A stretch of DNA of 26,374 bases from Poteriospumella lacustris (Eukaryota > Sar > Chrysophyceae > Chromulinales > Dinobryaceae), in the NCBI GenBank assembly GCA_008000375.1, contig SMOI01000157.1, positions 51,426-77,799 of the forward strand, in the 5' to 3' direction. Shown here in pieces: positions 11,965-21,900 of the stretch. A program made the position numbers and the translations under genes. The notes beneath the pieces are model-generated. The model was not told where the DNA came from, made no database searches, and saw only the letters and a list, made by a program, of their open reading frames with translations. Every line of letters begins with the position of its first letter. Position 1 is the first letter of the stretch.

Positions 11965-11997
11965 ACACGACCTGTTACACATGTTCACAGGTCGTGT
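11965..11997. repeat. perfect 11-bp inverted repeat, 11-nt loop
   Basis: ACACGACCTGT at 11965-11975 is the exact reverse complement of ACAGGTCGTGT at 11987-11997. It could form a stable hairpin in RNA from either strand. Function is unknown; it sits roughly midway between two converging 3' ends. Confidence 0.8.
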
Positions 11998-12079
11998 ATC
12001 TCGCAAGGGTGGTCAAGTGAGGAGTCGCATGCGGAGCGCGTCCATCGACAACACACGCGCAGACGAGGGTTGAGGCGAC

Positions 12080-12105
12080 GGGGGGGGGGTAGGGGTGGGG
12101 AGGGG
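12080..12105 (+). other. G-quadruplex motif
   Basis: The pattern is G10-TA-G4-T-G4-A-G4, with loops of one or two bases, followed by further GG and GGG runs. It meets the canonical G-quadruplex rule with unusually short loops. Confidence 0.8.
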
Positions 12106-12838
12106 AGAGGAGGGCAGTAAACAGACATAACGACAAGTGAGACACCAAAGAGCGAGGGCCACCTTCACCCATGGGTATTGCCGATCGTCTGCCTCTTCTC
12201 AGCGTCGCACCAACAAAGCACCACATTCACTTGCGACGAACACACCCACCACTTGGGGAAACGCAGCAGAGAAAAGGAGCAACAACAGCAACAACAACAA
12301 AGAAACAGAAAACCAATCGCAGGACAAATCGAGACGTCACCGTAGATTGTCACCAACACACAGAGAGAGAGAGAGAGTTGGGGAGGGGGCAGGAAGGAAG
12401 AGAAGCCAGTGGAGTGGAAACAGTGAAGTCGGTGTAAATGACAAAAAGGGAGGGGAGTAGAACCAAAAAACAGTCGCGTAGCGAGAGCCAGAGTTATCGA
12501 AACAAGGGCGCAGTGCTATGGGGTAGCAGTTTGCTTGCAGATGGGAGAGAGAGAAGAAGAATTCTTTCGTTCGCAGAAGAGACAGAAGTGTCGACCAGTA
12601 GCATGACATCGCCGCACTCATTTTTTTATTGATGAAAACGAGAGGGAACCGGAACGCGAAAAATCAAATGTGTTGGTTGTTGTTCGTTGGGCGAAAGAAA
12701 GAGAGACCCCAAAAACGTTGGTACAGACAACATAACTACAAATGTGAACGAGAGCGCTAACAAAAACAGGGAGGGGGTTGGAGCCTAAAGAAAAAGAGCA
12801 GACATATGCGTGTGACGAGGGAGGGGGGAAGGGAGGGA

Positions 12839-12862
12839 AGAGAGAGAGAGAGAGAGAGAGAG
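12839..12862 (+). repeat. (AG)12 microsatellite
   Basis: A 24-nt uninterrupted AG run, 33 bp beyond the calmodulin stop codon. It is probably in or just outside that gene's 3' UTR, where it would read as CT. Confidence 0.9.
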
Positions 12863-12894
12863 TGATCTCGGTGACGGAGGAGTGGTCTGGTCGT

Positions 12895-13443
12895 TTATTT
12901 GGCACCCATCATCTTCACGAATTCTTCGTAGTTGATTTGTCCATCACCATCCAAGTCAACTTCACGAATAATATCATCGATTTCCTCATCAGACAACTTA
13001 CGACCCAACGAGGCCATGACTGTACGTAATTCCGACGCGGAAATGAATCCATTGCCATCCTTGTCGAAGACCTTAAACGCATCCAAGATCTCATCCTCCT
13101 CAGAGGCATTGCCCACAAACTTTTGAGCCATCAACAAGCAAAATTCGGGGAATTCTACCGTGCCGTTTCCATCAGTATCCACCTCACGAATCATTTCACG
13201 CAAATCATCTTCACTGGGGTTCAAACCCAAAGCCTTCATGACCGTACTCAATTCCTTGGTCGTGATCGTTCCATCACCATCCTTATCTGCAACACCACGG
13301 CATAATTAATCAACATAAACTACTGACAATATCGTTCAGAAAGACTTTCAACATCAACACTTACCAAACAAGGAGAACGCTTCCTTGAACTCTTCAATTT
13401 GCTCTTCAGACAATTCCGAATGGTGAGTATGGTGGTGAGCCAT
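12895..13443 (-). CDS. calmodulin, divergent, with His-rich N-terminus
   Basis: On the minus strand, exon 1 (13443-13365) and exon 2 (13286-12895) join to 156 residues ending in TAA. Four EF-hands are complete, with loops starting [27 protein letters not shown] and DLDGDGQIN, each with acidic residues at positions 1 and 12. The length is 7 more than the usual 149 because canonical MADQLTEEQ is replaced by [15 protein letters not shown], with five His in the first eight residues. Other departures: the usual central linker with RKMKDTDSEEE is [11 protein letters not shown], and the Lys115 position (GEKLTDEE, often trimethylated) is Arg (GRKLSDEE). Known: calmodulin is the cytosolic Ca2+ sensor that binds kinases, phosphatases and channels. 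It is either this organism's calmodulin or a calmodulin-like paralogue. It is divergent to the TruA gene. Confidence 0.93.
13287..13364 (-). other. intron in calmodulin gene (78 nt)
   Basis: Read on the minus strand, the donor is GTAAGTG and the acceptor is GTTGCAG. Splicing after the first base of a codon rebuilds AFSLFDKDGDG, the exact entry into the first EF-hand loop. Confidence 0.97.
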
Positions 13444-14036
13444 TTTCTATTATTCAAATCGGTAGTACACTACAATAATACTATATATTCCACGAAAGGA
13501 AAATGGCAACGATAGATCAAGGATACATCAGTTTCCTGAGCAAATCAAAGTTCACTGGGCCTATGATGATAGTGCTGCAGCAGCAGAGTGGAGAGGGCGG
13601 CTGTTGAGTGTGTCGTGACCACTGAAAAAAAGTAACGGCCTATGCGGTCTGTACATGTACTTTGGCTATAAGAAATAATCAGTAGTTGTGTATAAGAGGA
13701 GATGAAATGTACAGTATTGCACTGGTTTGAAGGTGGGAATGATGACGACGATGGGACACGATGACGACGATAACGACGATGACGCGATGATGACGATGAC
13801 GACCACCGATAAAATGTGAGAGGTTACGGGTTACTAAGTTACTTGGCTTGCAACTTACGAGGGTTGTTGTCAGAATGATCGTGATAGTTTTGGCTGAATT
13901 GTGTGACTACTATCCCCAGGATACAAAAAAATTGATTGTGTTCGTGTCACTGAATAAGCATATGTCTATTAACAGGCTGTCAGAGGACAACTAGTGCTTC
14001 CGATCGAAAAACGAGGCGTATTTTACGGGATTCCTC
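13444..14036. promoter_or_regulatory. divergent upstream region of calmodulin and TruA genes
   Basis: 593 bp without a gene. On the minus strand a TATATA (13482-13487) lies about 40 bp upstream of the calmodulin ATG, a possible TATA element by position only. An imperfect GAC/GAT trinucleotide array fills about 13739-13806. A T-rich/A-rich mix precedes the TruA start. No RNA gene is recognised. Confidence 0.45.
13739..13806 (+). repeat. imperfect GAC/GAT trinucleotide array
   Basis: About 68 bp of mixed GATGAC units with a few interruptions, lying outside any called gene. It looks like Asp-coding simple sequence, but no supporting exon is visible. Confidence 0.75.
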
Positions 14037-15368
14037 ATGTCGATTGCAGTTTTGTTTGGAATGATTCTCATATCTTGCAAGCAGTTTAGACAGGCTTTGT
14101 CTTTTCGCATCTCAACTCGTCGATCAACGACCATGAAAGCAGCTGCGTCGACGACAAATACTGACTTCTACAATTTCATCCACAGCAGAGACTGGGACAT
14201 GGCGACTAGTTTTTGGCAATCAATAGTCCGACAAAGTCCAAGTGATTGGCCTGATTTTATTAAAGGTGGTATCTATTGCGATAATGATATGAAAAGGTTG
14301 GGTTCTATCGGAGAACAGGGAGAATTCTCCTCGAATGACCCGAGGTATTCCACAAAGAGGAACTTCGCGATTAAGTTGGGATACAACGGCAGCAAGTTTC
14401 ATGGCTTTCAACAGCAACGAAAACCAGAACGTAGCAAGTCCAAACTTATGGATAATGAACGAGAGATCGTGCCTGAGCTTGCGACGGTCGAAGGGTCCAT
14501 TCGCAGGGTCATTCGTTTTCTTTGCAATTGCGCTGGACGAACGGACAAAGGTGTCCACGCCACATCACAAATTGTGAATTTTACAACGTTCAAATCAGAC
14601 CTAACACCTTCTTTGATCTTAAATATGCTACACGAGTTGCCGGAGCATCAAAATGGCGATATGCACGTGTATGATTGCGTTCGTGTGCCGAAGAGCTTCC
14701 ATGCTCGATCATCAGCATTGTGGAGACGATACCAATACATTATTCCATTAAAGGGCAGTGATTTGAAGGACGTGCATACAAGCGAGGAGCACCGTATGAT
14801 GTCTGCATCGTCTATTCGTTATCTGAACGAGATTCTACGTCGCTTGGTCGATCGAGATGTTGGATATGGGGTCTATGCGAAAGGGAAATCACGCCCTAGC
14901 CATGTGCAGATGAAGGACAATTCAAATGCATCCGAAATGGCAAAGCACGATGATTCTCATTCTTCAATGTGTCGGCTTCTATCGGCCAGTGCCTTCGTGG
15001 TCGATTTGACTGCGAAGACTGCTGTCGTTTCGTCCGACAATATGGAACCTATGACAGCGGCAGACAAGTACGCAATATGCGTCGAATTGGTGGGAAATCG
15101 ATTTCTGCGGCAAATGGTACGAAAGTTGGTTGGAACCGCACTACGAGAAACGTTCACCTTTGCCACGAACAGTGAAGAGTATGCAGCCGGCCCGGAAGTT
15201 CTTCTGAAAATCGCGACGTTTTCTTCATCAGAAAATGTAGATGGACTGGTTTTTACGTTGCCGCCTCATGGCTTATGTTTTACTGGAGTAGGTTATGACC
15301 ATGAACAATTATCAGTCTATAAGTTTATGCCCAAAGAGCTGAAGAATCACATTGTCGCCAAAGGGTGA
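14037..15368 (+). CDS. TruA-family tRNA pseudouridine synthase
   Basis: A single exon of 443 residues ending in TGA. The TruA fold is recognisable by KLGYNGSKFHGFQ (113-125), the catalytic loop AGRTDKGVHA (166-175) with Asp170 as nucleophile, FHARSSALWRRYQYII (221-236), ELVGNRFLRQMVRKLVG (350-366) and PPHGLCFTGV (409-418). Known role: isomerises uridine to pseudouridine in the anticodon arm or nearby tRNA positions; eukaryotic members include Pus1, Pus3 and organelle forms. The first 110 residues precede the catalytic domain and begin hydrophobic then Arg/Ser/Thr-rich (MSIAVLFGMILISC...RISTRRSTT), which could be an organelle-targeting peptide; Met33 is an alternative start. The segment just before the catalytic loop is shorter than usual, but no splice site explains it. 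I cannot tell which position or paralogue group it belongs to. Confidence 0.93.
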   Translation: MSIAVLFGMILISCKQFRQALSFRISTRRSTTMKAAASTTNTDFYNFIHSRDWDMATSFWQSIVRQSPSDWPDFIKGGIYCDNDMKRLGSIGEQGEFSSNDPRYSTKRNFAIKLGYNGSKFHGFQQQRKPERSKSKLMDNEREIVPELATVEGSIRRVIRFLCNCAGRTDKGVHATSQIVNFTTFKSDLTPSLILNMLHELPEHQNGDMHVYDCVRVPKSFHARSSALWRRYQYIIPLKGSDLKDVHTSEEHRMMSASSIRYLNEILRRLVDRDVGYGVYAKGKSRPSHVQMKDNSNASEMAKHDDSHSSMCRLLSASAFVVDLTAKTAVVSSDNMEPMTAADKYAICVELVGNRFLRQMVRKLVGTALRETFTFATNSEEYAAGPEVLLKIATFSSSENVDGLVFTLPPHGLCFTGVGYDHEQLSVYKFMPKELKNHIVAKG

Positions 15369-15996
15369 AAGAAACAGAAATAGACCCAACATGTTTTTCT
15401 TATGTAAATAGTATGTTGATTTCCAAAAGTACATTGACTTCAGAGACTGTTTTCCATGTTTTCTTCAAGGAAGAAGCCGATCTCCCAACTAACCAAGAAC
15501 ATTATTCTATAGGTATGTAGAGATAACGCACCACAACACCACAACGCTTGTGCGTACATACACATACGCGTACGCATAGAAATGTAAAACGGTCGTGATT
15601 TGACAGCAGGTCCATGACGACGATGATGATGACGGTGTGCCGTTGCTGCTGCTGCTGCTGTTCCTCTGTTCCTGTTTGGTCCAAACTTCGATTTGACGAT
15701 TTGATGAAAAGCAAAAGACAAAGAACAAAAAAAAGACAAGCGCGTACGTGTAACCCCCGTCTTGGAACACATATATAATCACCAGGGAAACTTTATTTTG
15801 AAGACACTTACTTGGTCTTTTATCTCGCTCTGGTTGCTTGATATTTCGACGTTGGTTTATCGGACGCAGAAGAAGACGAATTTCCAACGGACGAAACCAG
15901 AACAAAGTTTTTATTTCGTCCAAGTGTGAGGGATAACAATCCCTGTTACTCATTCTCTATTTATTTCTTTGCTTTATATACAATAATGTCCCGGAA
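15369..15996. promoter_or_regulatory. region between TruA and channel genes
   Basis: 628 bp between two genes on the same strand. It must contain the TruA 3' end and the channel promoter. A CTG/CTT-type (GCT)n stretch at about 15643-15660 and a TATATA close to the channel ATG (about 15976) are visible; the latter is too close to the start codon to be a normal TATA box. No additional exon could be supported, and the channel frame has a stop about 65 bp upstream of its ATG. Confidence 0.45.
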
Positions 15997-18900
15997 ATGA
16001 ACCCATCACTATATGCAGAATACGCGGTGAAGACATTTCGAGTCTTCGGCCTCATTTACTACATAACAACGATAGTAATGAGGCTATCGTTCATTGAGGA
16101 CTTTGATATTTATAACAACAATCCCGCGGCAGTGTTTTTCGACTATTTGGTGGATGCTCTTTATCTTTGCGATTATCTCAGCTCCTTCGCACAGCCGCGG
16201 CGAATACAACCATCGTCCTCTGACCCACCTTTCCAATTGAAGTTCCGGAAAACATTGCAAAGTTTCCAAGCGATTGATAGAGGCACCATCATTGTTAAAG
16301 GTTCGTCACGATGGGAATGGTCGGGGAAAGTGTGGAGCTTTTGTCTCGAAGTGTTGTCCCTGGTGCCGCTGGAGCTCTTCGGCTATCTCGGAGGGATGAG
16401 CAACTTTCAACTGCTGCGCATTAATCGATTTATACGACTTCGTCATTACTTCTCATATTGGGAACGATTCTGTGAAGTCTTGTCCAGTCTCAACCTGGCC
16501 AACTCACGTCCAGTGCAACGATTTTGGATGTTGACCACGATCATGGCCGTCACCTGCCATGTGGGTGCTTGTTTTTTCTATCGCTTAGCGGTCAATCTCA
16601 TGAAAAATGGGAACCCAAATACATGGTTGTCTGCAGGTGGTTTAGCAACCATTGAATCCGATGGTTCATTGCATCTCCTCCGAACGATGCAGTTTCGATA
16701 TCTCCGAGCGATGTATTGGTCGGTACAAACCCTCGATACGGTGGGGTTTGGAGACATTGTCGCCCATTCCATGCCAGAGACCTATTTTTGCATCTTCTTC
16801 TTTTATATCAGTGGATTCCTGATCTACTATTCGATTGCCAACCTCATGACGATTGTCATGGACGCAGATTCGGTACGGACCACCACCTTAATCAACAAAG
16901 CCAAATTCGCCAAATATTCCGTCTATCGCGATTTACCCGAAGATTTATGTACGCGCGTCGAGAATTTCTACGATTATCAATATGAAACGTTGAAAGGCGT
17001 GGACGAGAAAGAGGTAACGTGCCCGTGTCGTGTGACTTTGATTGGCGAACGAACCTTGTTCTGATGGTGCTTGTTTAATGTGACGATAGATCTTGTCCCA
17101 GCTACCACCAAACATTGCCCAACAGATTCAGCAGTTTGTCGTACGTGATATATTGTCCGGCATTGAATTGTTCAGTGATTTGAACAAAGGAATGCTGAAT
17201 GCGCTGAGTGACAACATTGAAACGTATTTCTACAGTCCCGACGACGTCATCATTGGCTCCGATACGACCGTCAGTGGTGCGTATGTCATCTCCCGAGGCG
17301 AAATTGGGTTGATTACTCCGACGGGGGAAGTCATGCAATTGTTACGTTCCCGTCAACATTTTGGCTTGTTGGCCTTGAAAGAAAGCTACGTGACCGCCAA
17401 CAGTTACCATTCGCGATCGTTTTCCGAAGTGTTTTTCTTACGCGGGTCGGTCTATCGACACATTTGCCATTTGTATTTGCAGCCAGAGGAGATTACCGAG
17501 ATGATTGATCGTCGTCTGTCGAAACCAGCAGAAGGTGCTGCTGCCGCAGGTACCATTCCTGCAGCTCCAGCCATCGCAGCCACAACCGCAGCCACCACCC
17601 CAACAGCCGCTACAGGAGCACCTCCTGCACTCCTGACGCGCACATCGATGGCGGCGACCACTCGACGAACCCATCGTTCCTCGTTAGCCGTTCGATGGAG
17701 TGCGACCAATCTATTAGAATCCACCAACCAACCTTCGTCGTCCTCCAATGGCAGTAGTCTATCCTCCCTCATGGCCGCCGATTCAGAGAAGGCCTCGTTG
17801 ACCTTACACGAGCTTCTACGACAATCGTTGAAACCGTTGTCGTTACCACGTCGTATTTGGGACTGTATTATCTTCAGTGGGTTGATTTTCTACAGTTTAT
17901 CGATTGGTTGGTTGATGGCCGCGACCTTTCGACCGCAGTTTTATCACGATATGTGGGGTTTGTTGGTCACCTCGTATGTGACGGACATTCTCTTCGCCTT
18001 GGATACCTTGGCCCATGGACGGTTCTTTTATTTCATTCGCAATGGCGTGGTCATCACCCAGGGCAAAGAAATCACCCAGCATTTTTGGACCGAAAACCAT
18101 TGGCTGTTGGTGCTCTTGTCGATTGCCCCGGTGGATCTCATCGTCACGGCCAGTCTCGGCTCCCCGCGACTCTTGCCCACGTTTCGCTTGTTGAAATTGA
18201 TTCACTTGCGTCATTTCTTCCCGTATTACGAACACGCCTTGGATTTCTTCAGCGACAAAGCGCGCGTCGCCATCAGTTTTGAAATGAGTCGCTTTGTGAC
18301 GTTGTATTTCTTTTTGTATCTGTCGTGTCATTGGGCCGGCTGTTTCTGGATCCTCGCCGCGGACATCGCCGTCCAAGTCTTTCATTTCCCCATCAATTGG
18401 ATCCTGAAGGACAAACTACCCGGCGTGGTGAATATCAATCGCAATAGTATGTACGCGGTGACGTACGCTCGGGCCATTTATTGGGCCGCCAGTGTCATGT
18501 CGTCCATCGGCTTTCCCGATATTTTGGAGACCAATTCCGTCGAAACCGTGACCATTATCTTGGTCATGTTCATTGGGTATTTGTTGTTCAACACCTTGTT
18601 GGGCGCCTTGGCCAATTTGATTGCGAGTTTCAACCGAGACAAACGTGAATTCAATGCCAAAGTCGAACGCATGCGTGGATTGATGCAACATACCCATGTA
18701 CCCGCCCATATTCAAGAACGCGTCTTTCGGTATTACGAATATGTGTGGTCCCGGTTCTCCGGGGTCAACGAAAAGGAGATTTTGGATAGTTTACCTCGTT
18801 CGTTGCGGACCGACCTGGTCAAACATATTCTACGTCCACTCGTCACGACCATTCCTTTCTTCAATGATTTATCGGAACCGATGGAACATCTGTTGATTGG

Positions 18901-21900
18901 GTTGTTTGAACCGCGGATTGCCCTAGACGGGGATGCCCTGATGGTCTATGGCGAAATCGGCAAAGAAATGTTTGTCATTGAACGGGGCACGTTACACGTG
19001 ACCAATGAATCCCGGTCGATGGTGTACGCGACGTTGGGGGCCGGGGATTACATTGGCGAGAGTTGTCTGTTGGAGATGACCCCCCGTACGGCCTCGGTGT
19101 ATGCGGTGGGGTACGTGGACACGTATTATTTGACGAACGACAATTTCTTGCAAGCGGCCGAGAAGTTCCCCAGTGAATATCTGCAGATCATTGACGCGAT
19201 CAAGGCGGTCATTGCCGAGAAACAACGCAAGAACGAAGCCGCTCGTTTGGCCAAAGAACAAGCGATCAAGGCGGCGGCGGCGGCGGCACAGGATCCTCAG
19301 ATGGCTACCGCCATCGCCATCTCCACGACGACACCTGCTGTTCCTGCTGCTACTGCTGGTGGTGGTGGTGGTGCGGCTGCTGCCGTCATGACGATGCCGG
19401 CCTCACCGGTAGACTCCTCTCCACGTCCCTCGGCGGGGGAAAGGTTGTGGTCGGTGCAGCTACCGCAGCTGTTCCATCGTCTGTGGCACTCCACGGGCTT
19501 GCAGACTCTCTTTGGCGTTGGCGGTGATAGTCACGTGCTGCTGTCCTCGTCTCCCGAGGGCACCGCGTCGTCGTCGTCGTTCATTCACCCCGATTCCCGA
19601 CAGCGCATGGTGAACGACCTGGTCGTCTGCGTGACCTTGCTGTACTACACGATCATGATTCCCTTCCGATTGGCGCTGACGATCCCCACGGGTGTCTACG
19701 CCATCGACTACGTCTTCGACATGGTCAACATCCTCGATGGCTATTTCCACGCGCGTCGCTATGCACTCTACCGTGGAGGTCACATGATCACCGAAGCGCC
19801 GGCGCTGTGGCAGTTGTATCTGCGGGAGCGTATCTGGATTGATGGCTTGGCCATGGTGCCGTACGATCTCCTCGTGTTGATTGTCGTGGCCCAAGGGGCT
19901 AGTGCCTCGTATGTCTACTTGGTGTGGGCGGTGTTACGCATTCCGAAGTTGATCAAAGTGGCGATGCTGCCGTCGTATTACGGACAAGTGGAACGGTTGA
20001 TGACGACGTGGAAGATCCATTTCGTCTGGTTCAAATTCGTCGAGTTGACGATGTTGATTTTGATCATCGCGCATTGGGTCGCCTGTGGGTGGTATCTGTT
20101 GGCGACGAAAGAAAACGAGCGTCGCTGTCGCGGTCAACCCGAACGCAGTGCCTCCGGGTTGCCCTGTCTCTTTGTGGGTACCTGGGTGGAACAACAATAC
20201 GACAGTTTGAAACTGCCCGTCGATGGCGGCGATCAATGGACACGGTTCATTCGCGCGATCAATTTCGCCATTCCGACGTTGACGTCGGAAACGATGGGGG
20301 ACATGGTCGGGCGCAACGAGAAGGAGAGCTTCTATGCGTTTTTGATCATGTTTTGTGGGTTGTCGATCAACGGCGCGGTCATTGGCTCCATTGTCAACCT
20401 GGTGTCGGATGCCAACGTGCAAACGACGACGATTTATCGGTCCATGGAGCAGCTGCGCGAGTATTTGCTGTCGCACCGTGTCCCCGATGCGTTGATCGCC
20501 TCCTCGACGGCGTACATGACCTACCTCCTCTCCGACGAGGGCCATTACAACCTCATTCGCGACGATGTCTTCGCCCAATTGCCGCACGCCCTGGCGACGG
20601 ACATCGATTTCGAATTGAAAACGCTGCCGTTCTTACGCCGTTGTCCGTTTTTCGATGGCTACGCCGACGATACCCTCCGCGAGATCAGTTCGAAATTGCG
20701 GATGATGTCGTTTGCCAAAGGAGATCAAATCATCACGTACGGCGACCTGGGCCACGAGATGTACTTCATCCACACGGGCAGTGTCCATGTCGTCTCCGCT
20801 GACGGGCAAACGGTGTATTCGACGTTGGAAGAAGGCGCCTTCTTTGGCGAAACGGCCATGTTCTTCAAAAGCGCCCGGATGGCGAACATTGTCGTGCACA
20901 GTCCGTTCTGTGCGTGTTTCCAGTTGCGGAAGGAGGACCTCGACCAAGTGATGATGTCGACGGAGTACGACGGGGAAGCCGTCGTGCGGTCGTTCACGCG
21001 GTTGCAAGAGTTCAACCAGCGACGTAACCGCAACGTGCAGATGAACCTGCAGCACGCGCAGGACACGACGCACAAGCTGCACAAGTTGATTCACGTGGCG
21101 CAAACGGACGATGAAGACGACGACGAGGACGAGGACGAAGAGCAAGACGCTAATGGCCGCAACGGCGAACGTGAGCGTCGCGCCAGCGCGCGGAGTACTG
21201 CTACTGCTACAGCGACTGCGCCAGCGACTGCTACAGCGATTACTACCACCGGTGCTACACCGAGCGCTTCCGCGGGTGCTGCAGCAGGGGCTACAGCCGA
21301 CGCGGCAGCAGCCAGCGCCGCACCTGCACCTGCGGCCACGAAGACGACACGTCGCGTTCGTCGGAAATGGATCGTCTACCTGCGCAAACTCTGCTCACCC
21401 GAGAGTCTCTTCCGGGTCTATTGGGACACGCTCGGCTTGATCTTGCTCGTCTACTACATCTTCAGCATTCCGTTGTTCATTGGCTTCTTCTCCCAGTCGA
21501 AACTGGCCGCGTTGTCGCAGTACGTCGGCTTCGAGATCTTGTTCAACTTGTATTGGCTCGCCGACATCGGCTGCAAATGGTACCTCTTCTCGTACCGCAC
21601 CGACCTCATGAGCCACAAACTCGTCGTCGATGGCGACAGTATCCGGCAACGGTACCTCGCGACGACGTTTTGGTACGACGTGGTCGCCTCGATTCCCTCC
21701 GAGTTCTTGATTCTCAATCCCCGCATCGATTACCTCGCCGTACTGATTCTACGGTCGTGTCATTTGGTGCGCTGCCCGCAGTTGAATCACTACGCGACGA
21801 TGGTCGAGGCGCATTTGCGACGTCGGGTCGGGGTGGTCATTGGGCGGAGCTTCGGCATGATGCTCAAGGCCGGCGTGGTGTACGTCATTCTGAATCACTG

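Larger units (their letters stand above)
10959..12894. other. 1.9 kb gene-free convergent region, purine-rich on +
   Basis: It lies between the stop of the coiled-coil gene and the stop of the calmodulin gene and must hold both 3' ends. From about 11500 onward the + strand is G/A-rich, with G-runs (11526-11535, 12080-12089), AG microsatellites (12362-12377, 12839-12862), CA-rich patches and GGCA repeats (11697-11730). Open frames here are of simple-sequence composition on both strands and I call none of them genes. No tRNA is seen. A 12-bp palindrome (ACGCGTACGCGT) lies at 11099-11110. Confidence 0.7.

Noticed and set aside
11266-12006. Several 100-160-codon open frames on both strands
   Set aside because: They consist of Cys/Val/Leu or Gly/Arg/Thr runs produced by CA, GA and G-rich simple sequence, with no start context, splice logic or family match.
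10959-14036. Possible CRISPR, tRNA or transposon content in the gene-free stretches
   Set aside because: Repeats here are microsatellites or single hairpins. I found no T-loop-like GTTCNANNC in cloverleaf context, no spaced repeat array and no transposase.
15997-17064. Separate 355-residue channel gene ending at 17064
   Set aside because: The last 16 codons are intron sequence. Splicing 17014-17089 rebuilds a normal C-linker and CNBD, so this is exon 1 of the four-unit channel.
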